From: Halichondria panicea
Lineage: Eukaryota > Porifera > Demospongiae > Suberitida > Halichondriidae
Assembly (NCBI RefSeq): GCF_963675165.1
Contig: NC_087390.1
Coordinates: 5,673,250-5,737,249 of the forward strand
Length of the DNA: 64,000 nucleotides
Direction: 5' to 3'
Each line of letters opens with the position of its first letter. Position 1 is the first letter of the stretch. The position numbers were made by a program, and so were the translations under genes. Under the pieces are notes generated by a model. It made no database searches and was not told the DNA's origin. It worked only from the letters and a program-made list of their open reading frames with translations. Positions 12,040-24,238 of the stretch are shown here, piece by piece.

Positions 12040-13566
12040 TCATTGCCTCATGTTGACATCATCATAGATATCACTAGTCTGTCCCAGTTCATCCTCACGC
12101 TCGGCAACGTTTGCATAGCTAACATTCACATTTATCATGAGTTTCTCATCCTTCTCATCCACACTCCCGTACACTGGTGGGAGGGGCTCCGAAACATTGT
12201 ACAGGGATAGTCATATTTCAGCTCTTGTAGAGAGGAGGGAGGTGGACCAGTAGAGAGGGTGTTGGTTTGAGGTTGAACTGTGTTCATCTCACACACCATA
12301 CACCACGTTGTTCTGACAAGGTATATCATTGTCGGCTGTTCCTCCTCCACTAACTGCAGGGGGAGCAACAAGTTTGTGCACAGTACACACATGCTAAAAT
12401 AGACCTACCGTTGTATTTAGACGACTCTTGCTTGTTTTTGACAATTACTATGACAATGACGATGACAACAATCAGCACAACGCCCACTAGTCCCCCGACC
12501 ACTCCACCTGCTATAGTAGCTGTTGTATCATCTGATCTCATCTCTGCTGTATAGAAAGCAAACATGATGAAAGACTTATACAGCTTTCACAATGAATCAA
12601 AATGAACTGTCAAGTGTGATGTTTACCTTGTGTTTCCACACTGCACATCTCTCCAGTGAAGTCAGACACACATTCACAACTGAACGAGTTGACACCATCC
12701 ACACACACACCATTTCCACTGCAGTTCCTATTCACACAATCATCAATGTTTGTCTCACACTCGGCACCAGTGTAGCCAGGTTCCCAGTATAGCCAGCATT
12801 GCAGACACAGGTGTAGGAATCAAGGCCTTTTGTACACGTTCCTCGATCACTGCATGTGACAGCATTGGAATCACAGTGATCGAAAATCTCACAACTGCTT
12901 CCAGAGTAGAATGGAGCACATAACACAGTAGCACTCAGAGTGATAGCAGGCTCGGTACTAGAAAATAGCCTTGTTGATTCCACTGAGAGACGAGATCAAA
13001 TCGATACCTTACAATATGATCATCTGCATCACTATCAACATCAAACACTGGTATTTAAAGCTGAGCTCCCTGCATTAACAAAATTAGGGCAGTTAATTGA
13101 AATGCAATAAAGACAGTGATCACATTACCTCCCATGCTATCGATATTCCAGTTAGATTGAATGGATTAGGGAGTCCAAATAATATATTAAGTTGTGAGAA
13201 GTCACTGTCTGCCCCATTACCGAATAACGCTACTGACTAGAGTATCTCCGGGCTCACTATTGGGACATCCTCTATCAGTACTGGCACGTGGCATCAGGCA
13301 GTAGGTGAAGTAGGTGTCACAGCAGTCAAATCCGCTACATTCTCAAGACTGCTTGAATCACAACATCGACCATCAGAGCGTATGTTGGATGGATGACTGT
13401 AGGAGACCAGCTCCACTTGTACCACATAGTCTGCAGACACCAGTACACTGAGCTGCAAGCATTGGGACTCTCAACTGCAGCTACTGACTATTATATCACT
13501 CACCTTCCCCAGCCATAGACACAGGCAGCTCATACACAATACAAGGACACTCATTCTCAGCAGCAT
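12040..13566 (-). pseudogene. NLL4: decayed type B Notch-ligand-like receptor
   Basis: All five exon positions can be aligned: 13566-13504, 13452-13129, 13069-12627, 12546-12409, 12353-12040. Lesions seen: two compensating single-base indels in exon 2; TAA in place of a Tyr codon six codons into exon 3 region (LY to L-stop near 13055); a missing base in the DLSLS segment; an internal deletion that fuses the first EGF directly to the last one out of frame (CNAGYTG then NLATLVPS); a CA contraction in exon 5 that stops the tail after VVYGV; and a further missing base at EYDYP. The transmembrane exon itself is still open. Clearly non-functional as a full receptor. Confidence 0.85.
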
Positions 13567-14552
13567 ACAGTAGTTCAATAGCCAGCAACTATCTTGTTTA
13601 AGATGTTAACAGCTCTTTGTGATGTGATGTGATAGTACTGATTCACATGCATCCTGCTAGCATTCTATGCATTTAGTATATATTTTGATCTCGCAAGAGA
13701 AGGAAAAACACTCAAAACAAAGCATGTCTTCATACAGGATGTTTAGTCATGAACTGTATAGCTTGTATATAGAGCACATAATTATTTCATTGGTAATCAC
13801 CCCCATAGCTACATGATCATTGCATAGTCTCCCACACCACTTAAACTATGAGAGAGCAAATACTTGTCACTGAGGCTCAACCTAAAGCTAGATTTTAGAT
13901 ATACGCAGGTGTTAGAGACAAAAATATGGACCCCAGAGTCCCTCATGAAGTCACTTAAGATAACACAAGCAGTTGTCATGACATCACAAGATAAATCAAC
14001 ACAATACAGATTCGTAATAATAAACACAAGCACTTTTACACACTTACACTAGCTAGTGTCCAGTCAACCGGTTACTAAAGTCATGTGATTCCTCGAGTGT
14101 TCCCTAGTAATAGTTACAACGCTAGCAATAAGATGTTACGCAGTTAACAGCTATCTTGTAATGCTCTCTGTTCTTCCTGCTAGCACTCTATGCATAATAT
14201 TATATCTCGCAAGAGAAGGAAGACACTCGTATCATCCTCACAATCAGTACCAGTATAGCCAGCATTGCAAACACATACAGATGTAAGAGTTGATATTCGT
14301 TCTACCGGAATACATGCAATAAGCAAATAAAACTGATATATAGGGTCATTCTAATGTTGTTTAACTGCACTTTTAGTCTTTTCTGGTCTAGATTAATAAA
14401 CACTTAGTATACCAGTCGTGTGTGTATGAGGGGGGAGGGGCATCAGGTTTTGTGAACTGTCATAAATCATCGTCAGAATTAATGTACCCGTTTTGTAAAC
14501 TGTCATAAAACTCATCAAGGAGGACTAGAAGCTGGTCAGTTTCTGTACATTG
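13567..14552. repeat. 1-kb spacer, copy shared with 25923-26942 and 42472-43455
   Basis: Spacer upstream of NLL4 and downstream of NLL5, nearly identical to the spacers between NLL6/NLL7 and NLL10/NLL11. It includes CAGTTGTCATGACATCACAAG and CCGGTTACTAAAG also present in the NLL1/NLL2 spacers, plus an EGF relic annotated separately. No ORF of note. Confidence 0.75.
14231..14297 (-). pseudogene. EGF-exon relic in spacer
   Basis: On the minus strand the stretch aligns to the second half of an NLL EGF repeat (NSYxCxCNAGYTGADCEDD region) but lacks splice context and the conserved cysteine codons are partly out of frame. Matching relics sit at 26622-26686 and 43134-43195. Confidence 0.7.
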
Positions 14553-16391
14553 TCATACACAGGTACTAGGTGTCTCATAGTCTGATACTGCAGGGGCCAG
14601 TTTATAAGGTACGTCTTCGAAATCTGCATCTCCATAAATTGAATTGATCAGTTCTGCATCGTTGAGTGATTCTTGGCTGCCATATATTGGGTTGTCAAAC
14701 TCAGCTTCTGTTTTTGAAGTGATGGTATTTGTTCTGTTCTCAGGAATCCCATACACTGGGTCGTCTCCTGGAATGTAGGAAATGGTGTCTCCTGTGGAAA
14801 CAACAGAAATAATTATTAGCTCATGAGCATACTGAAAGAACACACTCAGAGATCTTGTTGTAAAGTAAACTACAGTAATTATAGGTATAAGTAAACATGC
14901 AGTGTGTGTAGTATACACTTCCATGTTTAATAGGTTCTATCAAGAAAACACTCTGTAAAGTAAACTACGTAACTAAATAGTGTGTGTAGCTACTTCCATG
15001 TTAGGTACACAAACAACTTACCTTGCGAGTGAGTGTCTTGAATGGTCTTCCCCTGAGCTCTTCTCCGCACACACACCACCACGACCACTATCAGGAGCAG
15101 GAGTATCAGCATCAGCACTAGGAGACCTCCCACCGTTCCTCCTATCAGATCCCCTGGAGCACCACGCAACGCTGAAGGAGGTACACAGAATAAATATCCT
15201 CAGTTATAATTATTAAGTATATTGTAATGCCTGCGGACAGTGTAGTGTTGCACATCTCTCCAGTAAAGTCAGACTCACATTCACAACTGAACGAGTTGAC
15301 ACCATCCACACACACACCATTTCCACTGCAGTTCCTATTCACACAATCATCAATGTTGGTCTCACAATCAGCACCAGTGTAGCCAGGTTCACAGTCACAT
15401 AGGAACATGTTCACCATGTCAACACAACCACCATTTCTACTACAGTTTATTGCATCACAATCATCAATGTCAGTCTCACAATCAGCACCAGTGTAGCCAG
15501 GATCACATGAGCAGGTGAAGGAGGCTATTCCATGAGAGCAGTTACCATGGCCACTGCACACACTCTCCATTAGCAAGCACTCATCAATATCCACCTCACA
15601 ATCAGCACCAGTATAGCCAGTATTGCAGACACAGGTGTAGGAATCAAGGCCGTTTGTACACGTTCCTCGTTCACTGCATGTGACAGCACTGGACTCACAG
15701 TGACTGAAAATCTCACAACTGCTTCCGGAGTAGAATGGAGCACATAGCACAGTAGTATTCACAGTGATAGCAGCAGTCATGGTACTTGATGAGGTAGAAA
15801 ATGTGATTGTTGATCCAACTGAGGGACTTGGATTAATTTGATACTGCACAATAAGATCATCTGGATTGCCATCAGAATCAAACACTTCTACATAAAGCTC
15901 AGCTCCGGCCTGCAATAACAAAAGACAAATTGAAAAACAGTTATCGTTTTAATAATTACCTCCCAGGTTGTTGTTATTCCAGCCAGATTGAACGGATTAG
16001 AGAGTCCAAATACAGTAGGTTGTGAGAAATCAATGTCTGCTCCACCATTCCAGATAACGTTACTGCGTGTAGTAAGTTCATTATTGGAACACTCTGTAGC
16101 AGTACTGGAATGTGGCAACAGGCAGTAGATGAAGTAGGTGTCACAGCGCTCCCCTCCCCTACATGGTACTACACCATTGAATCCCCATGGTGAATCACAA
16201 CATTGACCTTCAGAGACCGTGTTGGATGGATGACTGTAGGAGACCATCTCCACTTGCACCACATAGTCTGCAGACACCAGTACACTGAGCTGTAAGCATT
16301 GGGACTCTCAACTGCAGCTACTGACTATTGTACCACTCACCTTCCCTAGCCATAGACACAGGCAGCTCATACACAATACAAGGACACTCAT
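14553..16391 (-). CDS. NLL5: Notch-ligand-like EGF receptor, type A, 4 EGF repeats
   Basis: Exons 16391-16341, 16289-15960, 15909-15231, 15171-15022, 14791-14553; about 482 residues. The usual first ATG is absent, so the start is the internal one (MSVLVLCMSC), giving a 17-residue first exon. The C2-like module is a divergent sort (AGAELYVEVFDSDG, then INPSPSVG). Four EGF repeats follow: one plain, three calcium-binding. The donor of exon 3 is GC rather than GT (GCAG/GCATT); if used, phase is kept into the membrane exon ALRGAPGDLIGG. The tail has NPIYGSQE plus DDPVYG and NSIYGD, where the first and third NPxY have become DPVY and NSIY, and ends STCV. Complete if the GC donor works. Confidence 0.83.
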
Positions 16392-16735
16392 TCTCAGTAG
16401 TTTAATATAGCCAGAAACTTTCTTGGGTTTGATCTGTTAACAGCATATATATAGTAATAATATAGTCCTGTCACTTTCATTTCCTCAACATGATGCATAA
16501 TAGTGCTTGCAACCTCACAAGGAAGGAAGTCACTCTAAATAAAAGTATGTTGTCATACCAGGATGTTCATTCATTACACCCCTACGCCCTATTACATGAC
16601 CATATTATAGTCTCCCAATTAATCACAATAAATTTTTATGAGTATTATCAAGAGGGACCAACCTATATATAATTATAGACTATTAATATTGTATTAGTGG
16701 AAAAAATTACAATACATTTATACCTTAAAATAAAG

Positions 16736-16930
16736 TCATTGCCTTCTGTTGACATCATTATAGATTGTCCCAACCCATCCTCACGCTCGGCAACAGTTGC
16801 ATAGCACACACCTTCTATTTTAAACTCGGACTCATGAAATTCACAAATTTTGGTGTATACGTCCATTTTAGCAAATTTTACTATGAAATTCCAAGTTTCT
16901 TGTATGTCATTGTGGTTACACCTCCACTAA
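16736..16930 (-). pseudogene. Solitary B-tail exon, badly decayed (S1)
   Basis: The acceptor region (TTGTTACTCCCCCTGCAG then TTAGTGGAGG) and the CYATVAERED..LGQS end of the type B tail are recognisable, but the middle is replaced by unrelated sequence and no EGF or membrane exon lies upstream. It sits about 345 bp upstream of NLL5, the same place where other modules hold a whole B gene. Confidence 0.7.
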
Positions 16931-18091
16931 CTGCAGGGGGAGTAACAATTAAGTTAGTGTATATGCACACACAATAAGGATGCCCTATATTGAGTCACTT
17001 TGGAGTCCCCTGTTATATAATAGTCTTATTACCATTACATGACCACAGTCCCCTATTTTCCTTTGAGCTTAATACCACCGGTTGGCTGGGAACCCAACGG
17101 CTATAGTGTTAACCCCTGCATAGCCTAAGTTGTTCGCCCCCTGCACAGCTTGAGTTGTAGCCCCCTACGCTAGATATTAGTGTGACCCCTGTGTATATGG
17201 TGTTGTAACCCCCTGTGTTGTAACCTCCTTCTATATAGTGTTGTAGCCCCCTGCGTATATAGTATTGTAACCCCCTGTGTGAATAGTGTTGTCGTCTCAC
17301 TGTGGTAGCCCGTACAGTAGTTAGCACTTGCATGTGTAGTAAGAGTCAGACCATGTCAGAGAAGAAGACTCATCAGAGGGAGTCTCAAAATGGCTCTTCA
17401 AAGGCTCTGTATAATTACGTGAAGCAATAATATACAATTATACTGATTCCCAAAGCCAGTTAATGGCTGAAACCAATGAGAACCCATGCACATCCTGGAA
17501 AACCTCATTATCAGTGTTTGCACACACAGTCTGTCCACATTAGGTAATATATTCCATTCACTCAATTTATAGGCAGAGTGCTTGTCATGGGAACTAGCTA
17601 TAGTGGAGAGGGAATGACAGCAACGGCCATTGTATAGTTGCATGTGGTGCGATGGGTTCTGATAGGACCGGCGATAGTAGGAGGAGGACTTGCATGAAAA
17701 CTAAGTCTGCATGGTGGAGTTTATTTTCGTGTGCTCTAGCAGAATGTGGTCAGAGCCAATGAAATGAATATCCTGATTTTTAACCCAATGAAATGGGAGT
17801 ATTGCCTCCAGACCTAATCCTAGCTCTCTTGATTTGCCCCCGAGCTATTAGGTCTGGCCCCCAGACTAGTAAAATACTGGTGCGTGGGAGTTTCTCCCAA
17901 ATTTTTGCACCCTCACAAAAAAATTTATTGTATAGATCCTATAGCACAGCCCAGTTGTCAAATGGAGGTCATGATTGCATGTGTTCTGCATGATATTAGC
18001 CACCACTATAGTGCATGCATTCCATGTGTTCTGCACATCATGTATAAGCTATAGCCACTTAAACCAGATGGTGTGAACAACAAAGACAGTG
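16931..18091. other. Conserved block C, copy 1, with degenerate tandem repeat
   Basis: Contains (a) 17101-17300, loose tandem copies of about 26 bp around TGTAGCCCCCTG; (b) 17340-17560, a block repeated at 29277, 38105 and 46470 that includes TGGTTTCAGCCATTAACTGG on the minus strand; (c) 17590-17690, minus-strand NYTMAVAV-coding sequence repeated at 29520, 38345, 46700 and 54345. Splice-like sites exist but no complete gene could be assembled. Confidence 0.5.
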
Positions 18092-18100
18092 TATATAAAA
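18092..18100 (+). promoter_or_regulatory. TATA box candidate
   Basis: TATATAAAA in the context ACAGTGTATATAAAAGTAC. The same context occurs at 39545-39553 and, changed, at 54716-54724. It lies about 200 bp before a conserved signal-peptide-like exon. No direct evidence of transcription. Confidence 0.35.
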
Positions 18101-18173
18101 GTACACACATACATACATCCATATAATTATAGGATCTAACTCATCACTTATACAACTGCAGAACGCTACTCAC

Positions 18174-18348
18174 TGTACTATAGCGGTATAAGAGTGACCG
18201 TGCAGTCTGATGTGTATTGCAATTGTGAAGAGATGGGTCGGAGAGTAAAAATGAAACAAGTACTCGGCTGATATCTGCAGCTGCTTAATCTCTCGATGGT
18301 CATCATCCTCTGTGCCAGGACTCTCTTGTGTATAGGTAAGTGCTACAC
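18174..18348 (-). pseudogene. Candidate exon E, copy 1 (minus strand), frameshifted
   Basis: Bounded on the minus strand by a GCAG acceptor and a GTGAGTAG donor. It codes for VALTYTQES..TEDDDHREIKQL in frame, then loses two bases at the EYTC segment relative to the copy at 39634-39813. Because that other copy is open end to end, this one is called broken. A competing plus-strand reading exists (18296-18335). Confidence 0.3.
18296..18335 (+). CDS. Candidate signal-peptide exon, copy 1
   Basis: ATG opens a 13-codon hydrophobic stretch (MVIILCARTLLCI) followed by a GGTAAGTGC donor. Copies at 30253, 39758 and 54914 keep the ATG, frame and hydrophobicity. Against it: an upstream ATG lies about 70 bp 5', no following exon was found, and the same DNA can be read as an exon on the other strand. 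Low confidence. Confidence 0.25.
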
Positions 18349-19250
18349 CTGCATGTATGCTGGCTAGTATATATTGCTGTGATCAGAGTGGTATAGTAGC
18401 TGCTGAAGGTGTCTGTTCTAATCACCACCCTGCATGCATGGGGTCCATTCTTAATTATTTACGTAAATGTATCTCTTGAATTTAGTTTTCTTGCAAAGCG
18501 TTACAGTAATTATTGAGATTGTCTAGAATGGGATTACATGCATGCACTGAAGAATGTTTTTGTTTTATTTTCACTGCAATAATACTGTTACTAAAACAAC
18601 ATCTGACACACAAATTTCCAAAAACTACTAATTAACAGTGACAGAATAGGTTTCACATTTGTTTTGTTCATTCTGAGGGTAATCTATATTCCGGAGGGCA
18701 CATCGCAGCTTGTACTTGACAAACCATATTTACAACTGATCGAGTAGGGGCTCATTCACTTCTCGGAAAAGTAGATCTATGAATTCACTTCCATTCTTAA
18801 CTTCCACTCTTGGAAGGTACTTCTCTATATCTCCCCACATGCACAGTCAATTGTACCATTGTACTTGTTAATACAATCTTCCATTATTCTGATCTTAGCA
18901 TTAATTATTGTTCACTTGTAAGAGTCTGCGTCTTGTACATGTGGGTACGCGGTGAGGGGAAAGAGAACAATTGATTACACGTCACCATGCATGGAGCAAT
19001 CTATAAAGTCAGTACTGTATTAGATGATGAACTCAATATTCTCCTATTTCAACATTCCATGGCACGCAACAGCTTCAGACTTCATGCACTCTGAAACTGG
19101 TATAATAGCCTAGCATAAAATGTACAACCTTGGACTTAACTATGAAGAACTTACGTTGATTCTAATACCATGTCATGCACTTTCTTTTGATTGCAAGCTC
19201 TTACAAATTTGCAGGCTACTGCAAGTAGATGGACTCATCGAAATGTTTAA
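18349..19250. other. Intergenic; start of a segment duplicated at 48230-49470
   Basis: No gene recognised. From about 18685 (CCGGAGGGCACATCGCAGC) the sequence is paralogous to 48245 onward and continues past the piggyBac insertion to the cysteine-rich peptide gene. Confidence 0.5.
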
Positions 19251-20180
19251 CCCTTTAACCGTCGGATTCTTAATTCAGTAACAGTGAAGTGAAATGTCTG
19301 TAAATTCTCTATCGGGTTTCCAGAGCAATAAAATGCCTAGCAACCATATACCAATAGAATGCCCATACAACAAGGAATAAAATGGTGCAACATGTGTTGC
19401 CATAACAACCACGGTTATTACGTTCACCCGTTTTTATCATTTTAAATGCTCGGCCAGCGGTGAGATAAATACAAAAAAAATTTTTTTATGGATCAGCCTA
19501 TCATATGGTATAAAGGCTTGACTAAGCTTGATTTTCACATCATATGAATGTAACAGTGCTAAGATATATCAATTTGAAGTACAATACGTACATGTATTAC
19601 TATATCGGTGAACGATCTATGAAATTTACAAGTTCACATAAAGACTGTTCATTACTGTTAATTCTATTTTAGCTATACTATACTCACTACTGATATTCTA
19701 GCTATACTATACTACTTGCCAGAGTCACACAGTGAGCCCTCTCCTGGTTTTTCACCGTCCTGGTCCATAGCGCTAGCGTCTAGGTCCATGTCATGCATGT
19801 CCTCAGTCCCAGACAGTTCATCAGCGTCTGGCATAAAGCTGGTAGCCTTTGGGAGGTATCCTACTATCCCCTCTCCTTCATAGGCACTGTCATCACCAGA
19901 GGAGACATCGCCATTGCTGTCCTCAAGCTGTTCAAGCACATCGGCACAAGTAAACAACCTAGCCATAGCTATAAACTTCGTGCGGTAAGATGCTAATGAA
20001 ATTTTAACATAGCAACGTGGCTTGGGAATTTCTAGACTAAATTGCACGTGATTCTACAGCTCTTCCTCTATACAGGGATGTGCGTAGTTCGAGCTACTTC
20101 CTAAGTATATCGCAGAATTAGAATTTCGCAAAAAAAGTCACTATTGCGGGCCACGATCGTGGCCCGTGACAGTTAAAGGG
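19251..20180. mobile_element. piggyBac-type element, internally deleted
   Basis: Left end TTAA then CCCTTTAACCGTCGG; right end, reverse-complemented, CCCTTTAACTGTCACGGG followed by TTAA. TTAA targets (19247-19250, 20181-20184) and CCCTTT termini are the piggyBac hallmark. The paralogous segment at 48880-48900 has the uninterrupted site ATGTTTAAACCACC, an empty site. Only the N-terminal part of a transposase-like ORF remains (19712-19966), so the copy is non-autonomous. Confidence 0.85.
19712..19966 (-). pseudogene. piggyBac transposase-like N-terminal fragment
   Basis: An 84-residue frame beginning MARLFTCADVLEQLED and rich in Asp, Glu, Ser and Gly. Acidic N-terminal regions like this precede the catalytic DDD domain in piggyBac transposases. 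No catalytic domain follows: the frame stops and the rest of the element has no matching ORF. In-frame codons continue upstream to 20047 but the ATG at 19966 fits better. Identification rests mainly on the surrounding piggyBac termini. Confidence 0.55.
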
Positions 20181-20302
20181 TTAAACCACCAAATCATATA
20201 CAGGAGCCCCACTCTGTATGCATTGATAGGGACTCATTCAGTTCTAGGAATTCATAACTTCCACTTTGGAAGGTATTACCGAGAAGGTGACACTGTCAGG
20301 TA

Positions 20303-20600
20303 CAGTAGAACCTCGATTATCCGGACACCTTGGTTCCAGAAGCAGGCCGGATAAGTGAATATGCCGGATAATCAAATAGATAAACCACGCCTTGATCCAC
20401 CCACTTTATTGTAAACAGCAGTGCCACATGGTTGTCTGCGCATGCGCAGAAGATAAGCAGGCATGTCTCCATGGTAACAGCTGCAACGTGCATGCGCGTT
20501 TGAGGGACACGCCCATTTTCTGATCTGATAACAAGAAAACTGCCAAGCCGGATAATCAAGGTTCCGGATAATAGAGGGCCGGATAATCGAGGTTCTACTG
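20303..20600. mobile_element. pogo/Tigger-type MITE
   Basis: Terminal inverted repeats CAGTAGAACCTCGATTATCC at both ends, flanked by TA on each side (20301-20302, 20601-20602), as expected for Tc1/mariner-pogo elements. About 298 bp with no transposase ORF. The paralogous site near 49011 lacks it and has a single TA. Confidence 0.88.
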
Positions 20601-20696
20601 TACTTCCATATAAAGAGGACCTGAAGGTATAACTTTCCACAGTCCGAGCTGACTACTATAGTGACTATATATATCAGGTTCTTTGATTTTGAAGAG

Positions 20697-21109
20697 ATGA
20701 AATTGCTTGCTGTCCTGTTTTTGGTGGCTGCCGTGGTTACTGCGTCTCCTGTGCAACAGGTAAAAGTTACTACTTGTCATTCTTTGATGTAATATATATA
20801 TAGACACATAAGCAAGACACTGCTTATAATTATGCAGGAGGAAGATGTAGCAGTTGCATCTAGCTCAGGCTTCTGTCGCAACGCTGGTAAGTACAGCAGC
20901 ATTATAGGAAGACCCCCTTTTTGTTCGCGAAACTGTGGCCGTGGCTGTTCTGGCCAGTTATACCGCTGCTAACAAGTTATGGACCGATTATGGATCCGAG
21001 TGCTGGACTGGGATGAAGATCTGCTGTTGCGGTGAGTATATAGGTCATTTGATTAGGAACAATGTGTCGATAATGTGTTTCTTTTGCATATACAGCTCCC
21101 TATAATTGA
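20697..21109 (+). CDS. Small cysteine-rich secreted peptide gene 1, with apparent frameshift
   Basis: Exon 1 (20697-20759) is a clean signal peptide (MKLLAVLFLVAAVV...) ending at a GTAAAAG donor in phase 0. Exon 2 (20838-21031) carries cysteines in two readable parts: FCSRNCGRGCSGQL, then, after a 2-base deletion relative to the copy at 49065, NKLWTDYGSECWTGMKICCC. Exon 3 (21096-21109) would end APYN. Without the missing two bases translation stops at YRC. TATATATA lies about 35 bp before the ATG. Length would be near 90 residues with about nine cysteines. No named family was recognised; a defence or signalling peptide is only a guess. Confidence 0.5.
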
Positions 21110-22398
<1,289 letters not shown>

Positions 22399-22504
22399 AT
22401 GGGTGTGGGGTGTGGATGTGTGTGTAAAAAGCAAGTCATACTTAACACTTGGTATGGAGAAGTGAGCGCCTCAATCCTCAAAATTGTAATTGCACAATCA
22501 CCAA

Positions 22505-22930
22505 TTATTACTTTTAACTCACTGAGCTGGTTCATAATAGGTACCATAATCATTACTAGAATATTTTGCGGGTGAAAAAACCTTTGCAAAAATTGATCTT
22601 TTGCGATCTAACTATTGCAAGGATCGTGTGTATTTATACTAGTACTAATTTAGGTTTTGCGATTTAACCCTCATAAAGTTCGCATATGTTTGACACTCGC
22701 AAAACATTATAGTTGCTCGGTGCAGCTGGTTTCATACAAGCTCCATTCCGCTGTCTGGTCTCACATCTCACAAGATCTCCTCTGACACATGCAGTTGGAC
22801 GGATTGAGCCCTATTTCTATGGCTGCTGTTTTGAAATGTAATGACGAAGCTACAATCCCATGCACGCAGAGATACTAGTATAGAGTACGTGACGATTACT
22901 AGCACACAGGTGGACAGCCCTTTAGTAGAC
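22505..22930 (-). pseudogene. Decayed copy of the cysteine-rich exon at 55567-55772
   Basis: The minus strand shares GATTGTAGCTTCGT, CCGTCCAACTG and AGGAGATCTTGTGAGA with the exon at 55567-55772, but many indels (for example a duplicated GAGATGTGAGA) break the frame. Confidence 0.6.
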
Positions 22931-23511
22931 TGCATATGCTTCTTTAATTGCCAGACAGTGTGGCTCCAGTCATTACAATAAATTATGGATCAAATGGCAG
23001 CTCTATATATTTTCTAGCAAGCACTATACTGTATAATATAGTAGGTAGTTCTGCACTTTCATGAGCTTAAACATGATGTTGATTGAAAGTAAAAGTGACA
23101 CCAGCTGTACAGTAAGCAATCGATTCATTCACACATACATACATAATTATATACAGAGAATATAGGTTTTTGAGTTCAAATTCAGAGGAACATTTTGCAC
23201 AATGCTAGCATCACTCTGAGTGACTGACTGCAATGTTCCAACTTATAATTTTCCTCTGAATATTCGGCCCAGTATCTAAAAATGGGAGGTTGTCAGGAGG
23301 TGGGTGTTTACCTTTTTTGATGCCTGGATGGATGGACTATGTATGCCTGTGCTGTATTAGGGAACATCATCTCAAACCATGCACTCAATACATTCAGACA
23401 ATACTTGTACAAAATGCACGATCATAATTATAATTACGTCCCACAAATTGTCCCCCAAAATGCATGTACATGCAGTATGTAGGGAATTGAACATCCCCCA
23501 CCAGCAATGTA

Positions 23512-23712
23512 CGTGCTAGGAGGATTGGCCGGGAAAATCACCCGGAAATTGCATGGGAAAACTACCAGCGAAAAACAAAAAAATGTACATGTGAATGACG
23601 TTGTAACGGATTGGAGTCATGCTCTCGCCGGATTTCTTGCTTCCACGTTTTTTGGTGTTTCCCCCCGGCCAATCCTAGCAACTTTATACATTGCAAAAAT
23701 GTTTCTAGTCGG
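23512..23712. repeat. Palindromic dispersed repeat (copy 1)
   Basis: Ends are inverted: GCTAGGAGGATTGGCCGGG at the left and CCCCGGCCAATCCTAGCAAC at the right. Further copies at 49863-50062 and, partly, 36952-37045. Probably a MITE; the superfamily is unclear. Confidence 0.7.
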
Positions 23713-24238
23713 TTTTACATATATACAATCTTCAATCATAAGCAGGTAATAAAAATATGTTGAAGAGTTGGTATAGGATCATAATTTAATGGAGTAACTT
23801 AATTATGAATGCTAGTATAGGGTCATTAAGTATTATTTAGAACACACCTAGCCAAGATTAAGTGTTTTAATCTGCGTGCCGAGGATGGCCTCAAGGTTAA
23901 TTAGTATAGGGTCAATAATGAGTGAGACGTCTATTCTGATCTAGAATAATAGTACTATTGGTGTGTGTTGGAGGGAGCATCAGGTTTTGTAAACTGTCTA
24001 CTCATCAATATAATTATGTCTCACGGCAGCAAACTACAGATCAGTTGCAAATCTTAGTGCATTTTCTTAAAATTTTAATGGCTACATGCAGATGAGAAAC
24101 TAATAATTCACTTTGCTTGGCCTTAGTGAGATGCCTTTTAGAATTAATGTACCAGTCGGTTTTGTAAACTGCCATAAAACTCATCAACGAGGACTAGAAA
24201 CTGGATGTACAGCTCAATTTATATATAATTATGCATTG

